Shown: piece after piece, positions 1 through 5,638 of the stretch
How the letters are laid out: every line of letters begins with the position of its first letter
How positions within the stretch are numbered: position 1 is the first letter of the stretch
DNA from: Hyphomicrobiales bacterium
GTDB lineage: Bacteria; Pseudomonadota; Alphaproteobacteria; Rhizobiales; TMED25
Length of the DNA stretch: 5,638 nt
Direction: 5' to 3'
NCBI GenBank assembly: GCA_016780665.1
Contig: JADHLM010000068.1
Coordinates: 1-5,638 of the forward strand
Program-made: the position numbers and the translations under genes
The notes under the pieces: model-generated
What the model was told of the DNA's origin: nothing
Seen by the model: only the letters and a program-made list of their open reading frames with translations
Database searches by the model: none

Positions 1-326
1 GGAAGATTCGGTATACTCATAAGAATTGAATTAAGCTTCTTATCAAGATAATGGATTTCATCTTCAAGATTGGAAATTTTTTCTTTCAGTGAATGAACTT
101 TTTTTATATTTTTATCTGCTTGATCGTTATCGCCTGTGGATTTTAATTTACCAATTTCTTCTGATAATATTCTTCTCTCATTCTGAGACTCTTGAAGAAG
201 TGACATTTTAGCTCTTTTTGATATATCCAGATCAAGCAGAATATCTACATCTAGAGTTACCCCTCTTGTTTTAATTTTCTCAAGAAATCCATTGGGATCA
301 TCTCTTATAAATTGAATATCATGCAT
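1..326 (-). CDS. serS: Seryl-tRNA synthetase, N-terminal part (cut by window edge)
   Basis: SerS charges tRNA-Ser with serine in the cytoplasm, using ATP, and is a class II aminoacyl-tRNA synthetase. Only the first 108 codons are present; the reading frame is open to the left edge. The visible part is the tRNA-binding arm. It opens with MHDIQFIRDDP (residues 1-11), then RGV at 21-23 and LLDLD at 30-34, followed by two charged, heptad-like helices (about 37-62 and 72-101) that form the long antiparallel coiled coil. The linker SIPNLP at the cut end is the usual lead into the catalytic domain. The catalytic motifs lie outside the window. The ATG at 326 is well supported: it gives the canonical N-terminus and has a Shine-Dalgarno sequence. 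It starts 11 nt after the pyrG stop, so the two are probably cotranscribed. Recognition is from the N-terminal pattern alone, but that pattern is distinctive. Confidence 0.93.
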   Translation of the reverse strand, partial: MHDIQFIRDDPNGFLEKIKTRGVTLDVDILLDLDISKRAKMSLLQESQNERRILSEEIGKLKSTGDNDQADKNIKKVHSLKEKISNLEDEIHYLDKKLNSILMSIPNL

Positions 327-333
327 TAAAAGT

Positions 334-339
334 TCCCTT
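334..339 (-). promoter_or_regulatory. serS ribosome binding site overlapping the pyrG stop codon
   Basis: Read on the minus strand this is AAGGGA, 7 nt before the serS ATG. Its first two bases are the last two bases of the pyrG TAA stop. This is a fair match to AAGGAG and supports the ATG at 326. The overlap suggests that translation of serS is coupled to termination on pyrG. Confidence 0.6.
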
Positions 340-1966
340 ATACCAATCTACTTTTTTCAAGGGCAGCTAAAACATAAGACACAAATAATGGATGTGGGTC
401 AAAAGGTCTAGATTTTAATTCTGGATGAAACTGTACAGCAACAAACCATGGATGATCCAATAGTTCTATGATTTCTGGTAATTTTCCATCAGGTGACATC
501 CCTGAAAACAATACGCCTTTTTTCTCTAGGCTTTCTTTATAAAAAATATTTGCTTCCCAACGATGTCGATGGCGTTCGCTTATTTTATTCATATTATAAA
601 TTGAGGCAACTTTTGAACCTTCAGATAGCACCGCCTCATAAGCACCTAATCGCATAGTACCTCCAAGATCGGTATTTTCATCTCTTTTCTCAACGGACTT
701 CCCTTTTTTCCATTCCGTCATCAAATCAACAACGGGATGCTCAGTGGTACCAAATTCGGTTGTGCTTGCATTTTCCAATCCTAGCAATGATCTTGATAGT
801 TCAATTATTGCCATTTGCATGCCAAAACAAATACCAAGATAGGGGATTTTTCTTTCGCGTGCAAAATTTATAGCTTTTATTTTACCCTCACTGCCTCTTT
901 GTCCAAAGCCACCTGGTACTAAAATAGCGTCTGTATTATTTAAATGATCCAAGATATGTGTATTTTCTAATATCTCAGAGTCTAGCCAGTCTATATTCAC
1001 TTTAATCTTATTTATTAACCCTGCATGATATAGTGCCTCATCAAGAGATTTATAGGCATCCTTGAGTTGAACATATTTACCTACAATTGTAATGTTAACA
1101 TTATTTTCAATTGAATTTGCATTTTTAGATATTTGTATCCATCTACTAAGATCTGGTTTGGTTTTCCTGTTAATATTAAATAATTTTAACACTTCAAAAT
1201 CAAAACCGTTTTTGTGAAGATTCATTGGAACATCATAAATATTTTTAACATCTACAGCTGGAATAATCCTCCTAAACGGAACGTTGCAAAAGGATGATAT
1301 TTTTTTTCTTTCATCTTCAGGTATCTCCCTGTCACACCTTAAGACAATTATATCAGGTTGGATACCAATTGAGGTAAGCTCTTTGACTGAATGTTGAGTG
1401 GGTTTTGTCTTTAATTCACCAGCTGCAGCTATGAATGGGAGTAATGTTAGGTGAATAAATATACAATTCTCATGCCCCAACTCATTCCTAAGTTGTCTTA
1501 TTGCTTCAAAAAATGGCAATGCTTCAATATCTCCTACAGTACCACCAATTTCACATAACAAAAAATCTACATCATCCGAATGATCTAAAACAAAATCTTT
1601 GATTGCATCTGTAACATGCGGGATAACCTGCACAGTTCCACCAAGATAGTCGCCTCTTCTCTCTTTTTGGATAATATTTTGATATATTCTACCACTGGTT
1701 ATATTATCATATTTAGTTGCTGAAACCCCAGTAAATCTCTCATAATGGCCAAGGTCTAGATCAGTTTCAGCTCCATCATCAGTAACAAAAACCTCGCCAT
1801 GCTGAATGGGATTCATTGTTCCAGGATCGACATTTAAGTATGGATCAAGTTTTCTTAATCGAACTGTATAACCATGTGACTGAAGGAGTGCACCAAGTGA
1901 CGCCGAAGAAAGACCTTTTCCTAATGAAGATACCACACCACCTGTTATGAAAATAAAACGTGCCAT
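338..1966 (-). CDS. pyrG: CTP synthase (glutamine-hydrolysing)
   Basis: PyrG makes CTP from UTP, ATP and glutamine in the cytoplasm, the last step of de novo cytidine nucleotide synthesis. From the ATG at 1966 it has 542 residues, the normal length (E. coli about 545). The N-terminal synthetase domain (1 to about 265) shows FIFITGGVVSSLGKG (4-18, P-loop Lys17), DPYLNVDPGTM (41-51), ETDLDLGHYERF (67-78, Mg ligand Asp71), CEIGGTVGD (138-146, Mg ligand Glu139) and ELKTKPTQHSVKEL (184-197). The glutaminase domain (about 290-542) has the oxyanion-hole PGGFGQRG (351-358), nucleophile Cys380 in GICFGMQ, and His514/Glu516 in VQFHPE, so the triad is intact. An in-frame TTG at 1984 would add six residues, but family members begin at MARF/MTKY-like sequence, so the ATG is preferred although no Shine-Dalgarno sequence precedes it. 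The gene lies between secG and serS in a probable operon. Confidence 0.98.
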   Translation of the reverse strand: MARFIFITGGVVSSLGKGLSSASLGALLQSHGYTVRLRKLDPYLNVDPGTMNPIQHGEVFVTDDGAETDLDLGHYERFTGVSATKYDNITSGRIYQNIIQKERRGDYLGGTVQVIPHVTDAIKDFVLDHSDDVDFLLCEIGGTVGDIEALPFFEAIRQLRNELGHENCIFIHLTLLPFIAAAGELKTKPTQHSVKELTSIGIQPDIIVLRCDREIPEDERKKISSFCNVPFRRIIPAVDVKNIYDVPMNLHKNGFDFEVLKLFNINRKTKPDLSRWIQISKNANSIENNVNITIVGKYVQLKDAYKSLDEALYHAGLINKIKVNIDWLDSEILENTHILDHLNNTDAILVPGGFGQRGSEGKIKAINFARERKIPYLGICFGMQMAIIELSRSLLGLENASTTEFGTTEHPVVDLMTEWKKGKSVEKRDENTDLGGTMRLGAYEAVLSEGSKVASIYNMNKISERHRHRWEANIFYKESLEKKGVLFSGMSPDGKLPEIIELLDHPWFVAVQFHPELKSRPFDPHPLFVSYVLAALEKSRLV

Positions 1967-2034
1967 GGAATTATAATTTAACAAAAATACTTAAGATGTA
2001 AAATCCTAAATTAAAATATCAAAAGAAAATGCGA
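1967..2034 (-). other. secG-pyrG intergenic spacer with a TATAAT next to the pyrG start
   Basis: This is a 68-nt, strongly AT-rich spacer. On the minus strand a perfect TATAAT (1970-1975) ends 3 nt before the pyrG ATG. That is too close for a -10 element to give a transcript starting at or before the ATG, and no TTGACA-like -35 lies at the right distance. No Shine-Dalgarno sequence and no convincing terminator hairpin is visible, so read-through from secG into pyrG is likely. Confidence 0.4.
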
Positions 2035-2373
2035 TTAATTAAGGATCGGAACACTAATATCAGATGTGTCCTCAGTATTAATCAAATCTTTTGGGTCAAG
2101 ATCTTCTGTTACACGATCAATAATAGACTGCGAGTTGTATGAGTTTATAATTGAAAGACTTAGTGAAGTTATAAAAAAAATGACTCCTAATATTATTGTA
2201 ATCCTCACCAATCCACTAGCCTGACCACGTCCCTTGAGGAACCCAGAGAGCCCTCCTCCTGATCCGCCACCGCCGCCAATACCTAAAGCTCCTCCTTCTG
2301 ATCTCTGGAGAAGAATAGCACCGATTAGTACGATTGCTATTGCAAGATGAAATAATAAAATTAATGAACTCAT
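2035..2373 (-). CDS. secG: Preprotein translocase subunit SecG
   Basis: SecG is the small accessory inner-membrane subunit of the SecYEG channel and assists protein export with SecA. The 112-residue product is close to the usual length (E. coli 110). It has two hydrophobic segments, about 3-22 and 56-77, joined by the family hallmark LLQRSEGGALGIGGGG (21-36) and a glycine/serine-rich loop running to about residue 50. The C-terminal tail (78-112) is acidic and polar, with several Asp and Glu residues. The ATG at 2373 is supported by a GAGG Shine-Dalgarno sequence five bases upstream. The position between tpiA and pyrG is the standard one for secG in many proteobacteria and strengthens the call. 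The glycine-rich segment makes a local GC-rich patch (about 2245-2300) in an otherwise AT-rich region; protein composition explains this, so it is not a sign of transfer. Confidence 0.96.
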   Translation of the reverse strand: MSSLILLFHLAIAIVLIGAILLQRSEGGALGIGGGGGSGGGLSGFLKGRGQASGLVRITIILGVIFFITSLSLSIINSYNSQSIIDRVTEDLDPKDLINTEDTSDISVPILN

Positions 2374-2374
2374 A

Positions 2375-2393
2375 AATACCTCGTTTTGGTATT
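2375..2393 (-). promoter_or_regulatory. Possible hairpin overlapping the secG ribosome binding site
   Basis: The arms AATACC and GGTATT (plus-strand 2375-2380 and 2388-2393) form a perfect 6-bp inverted repeat with a 7-nt loop. In the secG transcript the downstream arm contains the GG of the GAGG Shine-Dalgarno sequence (2379-2382) and ends 1 nt before the ATG. If it folds, it would partly hide the ribosome binding site. The stem has only two G-C pairs and is likely weak, so a regulatory role is only a suggestion. No U-run follows on the minus strand, so it is not a terminator. Confidence 0.35.
2379..2382 (-). promoter_or_regulatory. secG ribosome binding site
   Basis: The minus strand reads GAGG followed by five bases and the secG ATG. 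It is one of the better Shine-Dalgarno matches in the window and fixes the secG start at 2373. Confidence 0.65.
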
Positions 2394-2435
2394 AATTACT
2401 ATAAATATAAAAAATAAACAATATTTAAAACTAAA

Positions 2436-3188
2436 TTAGATTAAATTAATAATTTCTGAAAATTGTGAAGAGTCTAATGATGCTCCTCCAACGAGGAGTC
2501 CTCCAATATTTTCTATACTTAAGATATCTCTAGAGTTGGAAGGATTCACAGAACCACCATAGAGACATCTCGGAATATCTTTTTTATTTGATTTCATGGA
2601 ATTTAATTTAGAAAATATACAATTAACCATCTCAACAATATCCTTTGTTGCAGCTGTATTACCTGTTCCTATAGCCCAAATTGGTTCATAAGCAATAATT
2701 GTATTATCTCTTGTTGTACTTTGCGGCAGTGATTCCTCAAGTTGAGCCTTTACGAAATTAAATTGATCACCGCTTTTCCTATGAAGATCACTTTCACCAA
2801 CACATACAATGGGAATAAGATTGTTCCTATGAGCTGCCTCGGCTTTTAGTCTAATTATGTTATTTGTATAATTATTCGCCGTCCTTGTTTCGGAGTGGCC
2901 AACAATTACAAATTTTGCATTGACGTCACTAATCATGGAAGCAGAAATAGCGCTTGTGTAAGCACCATAATCTTCATGATGACAATCTTGGGCACCAATA
3001 AATATTCCTGAATTCTCAGTTAATTTTGCAAAAGTTTCTATTATTGTGAATGGCGGAAATAAAATTACATTCGATTTACTTATATTGGTGATTTTTTTTA
3101 ATAAGCTGCCTATCTCTTTTTTTGATTGATTTAGTCCATTCATCTTCCAATTACCTGCAATAATTGGTAAATCTGTATTAAAAGTCAT
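2436..3188 (-). CDS. tpiA: Triose-phosphate isomerase
   Basis: TpiA interconverts dihydroxyacetone phosphate and glyceraldehyde 3-phosphate in glycolysis and gluconeogenesis, as a cytoplasmic TIM-barrel dimer. The 250 residues match the usual length. The catalytic set is complete: Asn13 and Lys15 in AGNWKMNG (11-18), His98 in VGHSE (96-100), and Glu168 in AYEPIWAIGTG (166-176), which continues into the mobile lid loop. Phosphate-binding glycines follow in YGGSV (210-214) and GGLLVGGASL (229-238). Two normally conserved interface positions differ. Loop 3 reads GAYTSA (75-80) where GA(F/Y)TGE/D is usual, and the usual GHSERR reads GHSETR (97-102). The ATG at 3188 gives the expected short lead before the first strand and has an AGGGG Shine-Dalgarno sequence. 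It is the first gene of the minus-strand operon, diverging from ppiD. Confidence 0.98.
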   Translation of the reverse strand: MTFNTDLPIIAGNWKMNGLNQSKKEIGSLLKKITNISKSNVILFPPFTIIETFAKLTENSGIFIGAQDCHHEDYGAYTSAISASMISDVNAKFVIVGHSETRTANNYTNNIIRLKAEAAHRNNLIPIVCVGESDLHRKSGDQFNFVKAQLEESLPQSTTRDNTIIAYEPIWAIGTGNTAATKDIVEMVNCIFSKLNSMKSNKKDIPRCLYGGSVNPSNSRDILSIENIGGLLVGGASLDSSQFSEIINLI

Positions 3189-3194
3189 TTTATG

Positions 3195-3199
3195 CCCCT
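3195..3199 (-). promoter_or_regulatory. tpiA ribosome binding site
   Basis: The minus strand reads AGGGG with six bases before the tpiA ATG. This good Shine-Dalgarno match and spacing supports the start at 3188. Confidence 0.6.
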
Positions 3200-3206
3200 A
3201 TCTTGT

Positions 3207-3234
3207 TTTATAAACATGGCTATAATGTTCACAA
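3207..3234 (-). promoter_or_regulatory. Candidate sigma-70-type promoter for the tpiA-secG-pyrG-serS operon
   Basis: On the minus strand, TTGTGA (3229-3234, 4 of 6 matches to TTGACA) and TATAAA (3207-3212, 5 of 6 to TATAAT) are 16 bp apart. The transcript would start near 3200, right at the tpiA Shine-Dalgarno sequence, giving a leader of about a dozen bases. The short leader and the AT-rich background keep confidence modest. Confidence 0.4.
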
Positions 3235-3257
3235 TAAAATAATAGAAATTTTATACA
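3228..3257 (+). promoter_or_regulatory. Candidate sigma-70-type promoter for ppiD-trpE
   Basis: TTCACA (3228-3233, 5 of 6 matches to TTGACA) is followed after 18 bp by TATACA (3252-3257, 4 of 6 to TATAAT). The transcript would start near 3264 and have a leader of about 50 nt. Its -35 overlaps the candidate minus-strand -35. Alternative -10-like sequences such as TATATT (3266-3271) exist in this AT-rich stretch, so the choice is tentative. Confidence 0.35.
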
Positions 3258-3312
3258 TATTACCTTATATTACGGACATGAACAAATACGGAATGATTGT
3301 GAGTAATTAAAT

Positions 3313-5184
3313 ATGTTAAATACATTAAGAAAATCGGTTGCAGGACCATTTGTAAAATTATTAATTGGTATATTAATTCTAAGTTTTGCAGTCTGGGGAA
3401 TTCAAGATATTTTTGGAAACTACAAGAATTCTGTTGCAATGGAAATTGATGGGAATGAGGTAAGCCTTGATGAATTGGTAAACGAATATAATTATCAATT
3501 ATCAGCGATTAGCTCACAATTAAATAAACAAGTCTCATTCAATGAGTCTATGTCACTGGGCATTGATAAAATAGCAATTGAAAATTTGATACGTAAAATG
3601 ATTTTACAAATCGAACTAAATAAATATGGGATCAATATACCAGAAGAATTCGTTGCACAAAAAATTGTTAATGATGATGCATTCAAATCTGATGGAGTTT
3701 TTAATAAAGCAAAATATAGGCAATTGTTATCATTTTCTGGTTTCTCTGAAGAGAGTTTTTTAATCAGTGAACTGAACGCTAACAAACAAAATCAGTTGTA
3801 CAGCTTAATTGCCAACAAAAACCATATACCTAACACATTACTCAATATTATAAACGATTATAACTCCACTGAAAAAGTAATAAATTACATTAAAATACCA
3901 AAAAAAAATATAATCGTAAAAACACCATCTGAGAGAGAACTATTGGAATTTTATGATAAGTTTAAAAATGGTTACAGAAAATCTGAGACAAGAGATTTTG
4001 AAGCGCTAATCCTAAATGCTGATAGTTTGAAAAATAATATTTTAGTATCACAAAGAGAAATTCAAGATTATTACAGTCAAAACATTGACAGCTTCAAAGT
4101 TGAAGAAACGAGAGATGTTTATCAATTCTTTTTTGATGATTTAATAACAGCAGATGAATTTTTAGCACAATCTAAAAATATGAGCTTTGAGATACTTCTT
4201 GACTTGTATAATTTATCCAGAAGTGATGATTACCTTGGAACCATCCAGAAAGGTGATATTTTAGACTCTGATCTCGCTGAAATAGCATTTAAAATTGATC
4301 CTAAAACATTCAGTGATCCAATTGATGGATTACTCGGTTTATCAATTGTTTATATTGATCAAATATATGAAGGGTATACTCCGCCTCTAAGCGAGTTGGT
4401 CTCGACAATTGAAGAAGAGATTAAACTTGAATCAGCCCAAAGTCTCATGGATGATATATTCTTTTCAATTGAAGATGACCTCCTTTCTGGCATGAATATC
4501 CAGGAAGTTGCAGATAAAAACAAGATTAACCTCACCAACTTTTCAAAGATTGATATAAATGGTAAAGACTTCGATAACAATGACATCAGCATTACACAAA
4601 ATGATCAATTGCTAGAAAAATTATTTAATTCAGATATAGGAGATTTTATAGAGGTAGTAGAAACCGAGGATAGTTATATTTGGATAAAATTAAATGCAAT
4701 AAATCAACCATATATTAGATCTTTCAAAGATGTGCGTGATTTAGTTACATCAGATATGATTAATCAGAGACTAGATAAAAAAGAACAAGAAATTATAGCA
4801 GAGATTGAAGAAGCTCTAATTAATAATAATTTATCTCAAGAAATAGGTGAATCACTAAATATTGAAATAAAAAAATCAGAACCATTCAGTAGAAACAAAC
4901 CTATTGTGGAGTTTAGCCAAGATTTTAATAATAGGATATTAAGTTCAGATATGAACGAAACCATTATTGGAAAATCACCTGACGAAATTTTAATTGGGAA
5001 AGTTGTAGAGATAATTCCGAGTAATAATAATGCATTTTCAAGAGATAATGAACAAGTTGAAGGGCTTGATTATCAAATAAGAAGTGATCTGTTTGAGCAA
5101 TTTTTATCATCACTAGAAGATACTTATAATGTTACACTATACCAAGGAAATATAGATAGACTATTTAACTCACAAAATCAGTAA
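3313..5184 (+). CDS. ppiD: Membrane-anchored periplasmic foldase of the PpiD/SurA-N family with a degenerate parvulin domain
   Basis: PpiD-type proteins are periplasmic chaperones tethered to the inner membrane, where they help fold proteins leaving the Sec channel. The 623 residues match the family length (E. coli PpiD 623). A short basic N-terminus (about 1-11) and one transmembrane segment (about 12-33) anchor the protein; there is no cleavage site, so the rest faces the periplasm. The SurA-like chaperone region (about 40-180) includes the family signature FKSDGVFNKAKY (124-135). A parvulin-like domain (about 225-355) is recognisable from DYLGTIQKGDI (306-316) and FSDPIDGLLGLSIVYI (333-348), but both usual active-site histidines are absent. 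The only histidine in the protein is His171, outside this domain, so isomerase activity is unlikely and a pure chaperone role is inferred. The C-terminal part is divergent, helical-looking and Asn/Asp/Glu-rich. The ATG is preceded only by a weak GAG (3301-3303). Divergence from tpiA and linkage to trpE are typical of Alphaproteobacteria. Confidence 0.88.
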   Translation: MLNTLRKSVAGPFVKLLIGILILSFAVWGIQDIFGNYKNSVAMEIDGNEVSLDELVNEYNYQLSAISSQLNKQVSFNESMSLGIDKIAIENLIRKMILQIELNKYGINIPEEFVAQKIVNDDAFKSDGVFNKAKYRQLLSFSGFSEESFLISELNANKQNQLYSLIANKNHIPNTLLNIINDYNSTEKVINYIKIPKKNIIVKTPSERELLEFYDKFKNGYRKSETRDFEALILNADSLKNNILVSQREIQDYYSQNIDSFKVEETRDVYQFFFDDLITADEFLAQSKNMSFEILLDLYNLSRSDDYLGTIQKGDILDSDLAEIAFKIDPKTFSDPIDGLLGLSIVYIDQIYEGYTPPLSELVSTIEEEIKLESAQSLMDDIFFSIEDDLLSGMNIQEVADKNKINLTNFSKIDINGKDFDNNDISITQNDQLLEKLFNSDIGDFIEVVETEDSYIWIKLNAINQPYIRSFKDVRDLVTSDMINQRLDKKEQEIIAEIEEALINNNLSQEIGESLNIEIKKSEPFSRNKPIVEFSQDFNNRILSSDMNETIIGKSPDEILIGKVVEIIPSNNNAFSRDNEQVEGLDYQIRSDLFEQFLSSLEDTYNVTLYQGNIDRLFNSQNQ

Positions 5185-5190
5185 ATACAG

Positions 5191-5638
5191 ATGAATCCAT
5201 CTGAAAAAATATATAATAGTAAAAACTCACAGGTTATTTGGAAGACAATAATCTCAGATACAATAACGCCTGTATCGATCATGATGAGGCTTAAAGATCA
5301 TGCAAACACTTTTCTGCTAGAATCTGTTGAAGGAGGTACAAAAAGAGGTCGTCATTCCATTATAGGACTAAAACCTGACTTGTGGTGGAAATCAGAATCC
5401 GATAAATCCTTTATAAAGCAGTCTGAAATAGGTAATTTTATTCCAACAAAAGAAACTCCATTTGAGTCATTAAATAAATTATTGAATGATTCACTTATAG
5501 ATTTGCCTAAAACTTTACCCAGAATGAGTGCAGGTATTTTTGGATATATTGGCTATGATAATGTAAGATTAATAGAGCACATATCTGAAGAACTATTTTC
5601 TGAAAATGATTTTCCAGACTCGTTATTGATGAGACCAT
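5191..5638 (+). CDS. trpE: Anthranilate synthase component I, N-terminal part (cut by window edge)
   Basis: TrpE, with the glutaminase TrpG, converts chorismate to anthranilate, the first committed step of tryptophan synthesis in the cytoplasm. The first 149 codons are visible and the frame is open to the right edge. Family marks are TPVSIMMRL (26-34), FLLESVEGGTKRGRHSIIG (41-59), whose LLES (42-45) belongs to the tryptophan feedback-binding site, and AGIFGYIGYDNVRLIEH (114-130). The chorismate-binding catalytic domain lies beyond the window. The start at 5191 is the first ATG after the ppiD stop and gives the usual N-terminal lead. It lies 6 nt downstream of ppiD, in the same frame, with no Shine-Dalgarno sequence, so translational coupling to ppiD is likely. 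The intact LLES suggests that feedback inhibition by tryptophan is retained. The related PabB and TrpE(G) fusions cannot be excluded without the C-terminus, but the ppiD-trpE order favours TrpE. Confidence 0.92.
   Translation, partial: MNPSEKIYNSKNSQVIWKTIISDTITPVSIMMRLKDHANTFLLESVEGGTKRGRHSIIGLKPDLWWKSESDKSFIKQSEIGNFIPTKETPFESLNKLLNDSLIDLPKTLPRMSAGIFGYIGYDNVRLIEHISEELFSENDFPDSLLMRP

Larger units (their letters stand above)
3189..3312. promoter_or_regulatory. Divergent tpiA / ppiD control region
   Basis: This 124-bp, very AT-rich spacer separates the two divergent start codons and must hold promoters for both directions unless transcription enters from elsewhere. Candidate elements are listed separately. 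Besides these I see only a TATAAT at 3221-3226 (plus strand) without a good -35. No clear operator palindrome or small ORF was found. Confidence 0.7.

Noticed and set aside
1967..1984. Six-residue N-terminal extension of PyrG from a TTG at 1984
   Set aside because: The family begins at the strand leading into the P-loop, which matches the ATG at 1966. The extension has no conserved content and no Shine-Dalgarno sequence.
2245..2300. GC-rich patch that could suggest foreign DNA or a structured RNA
   Set aside because: It encodes the glycine-rich loop of SecG, and glycine codons alone explain the composition.
3221..3226. Perfect TATAAT as the main ppiD promoter
   Set aside because: No reasonable -35 lies 15-19 bp upstream on the plus strand, and TATAAT-like hexamers are expected by chance in such AT-rich sequence.
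3495..3785. 96-codon open frame on the minus strand inside ppiD
   Set aside because: It lies wholly antisense to a well-supported gene, has no recognisable domain and no ribosome binding site that I could see. It looks like a by-product of ppiD codon use.
4359..4592. 77-codon open frame on the minus strand inside ppiD
   Set aside because: It is antisense to ppiD, of low complexity and rich in Ser/Leu, as expected from the complement of acidic Asp/Glu/Lys codons. No family resemblance is visible.
1..5638. A novel system, mobile element, CRISPR array, tRNA/rRNA gene or attachment site
   Set aside because: Nearly every base is accounted for by six housekeeping genes with short spacers. I saw no long direct or inverted repeats, no regularly spaced repeats, no transposase or integrase motifs, and no cloverleaf-like sequence.

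Overview
The window comes from the chromosome of a low-GC alphaproteobacterium. The evidence is the gene order: tpiA, secG and pyrG run one way and diverge from a membrane-anchored ppiD-type foldase followed by trpE, a classic alphaproteobacterial arrangement. The SerS N-terminus (MHDI...) is also alphaproteobacterial in style. G+C is about one third, judged from two sampled lines rather than a full count. Together with very short intergenic gaps and TAA at all four visible stops, this fits a streamlined marine lineage (Pelagibacterales/SAR11-like, or HIMB59/AEGEAN-169-like). The sequence alone does not settle which.

Layout: the left 60% is on the minus strand and reads right to left as tpiA (triose-phosphate isomerase), secG (Sec translocon subunit), pyrG (CTP synthase) and serS (seryl-tRNA synthetase, cut by the left edge). 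The gaps are 61, 68 and 11 nt, so this is probably one transcription unit. A 124-bp divergent intergenic region (3189-3312) holds candidate back-to-back promoters. The right 40% is on the plus strand: a 623-residue PpiD/SurA-N-type periplasmic foldase, then trpE (anthranilate synthase component I, cut by the right edge) only 6 nt downstream.

How the genes relate: the left operon mixes glycolysis, secretion, nucleotide synthesis and translation, which is ordinary housekeeping clustering. SecG and PpiD both act at the Sec translocon, and their operons probably share one control region. TrpE commits chorismate to tryptophan synthesis; no attenuator leader is visible in front of it.

I saw no mobile element, CRISPR array, RNA gene, prophage or novel multi-gene system. 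The points worth a second look are local: an altered dimer interface in TpiA, missing parvulin histidines in PpiD, overlapping divergent -35 elements, a hairpin over the secG ribosome binding site, and serS where kdsA/eno usually follow pyrG.
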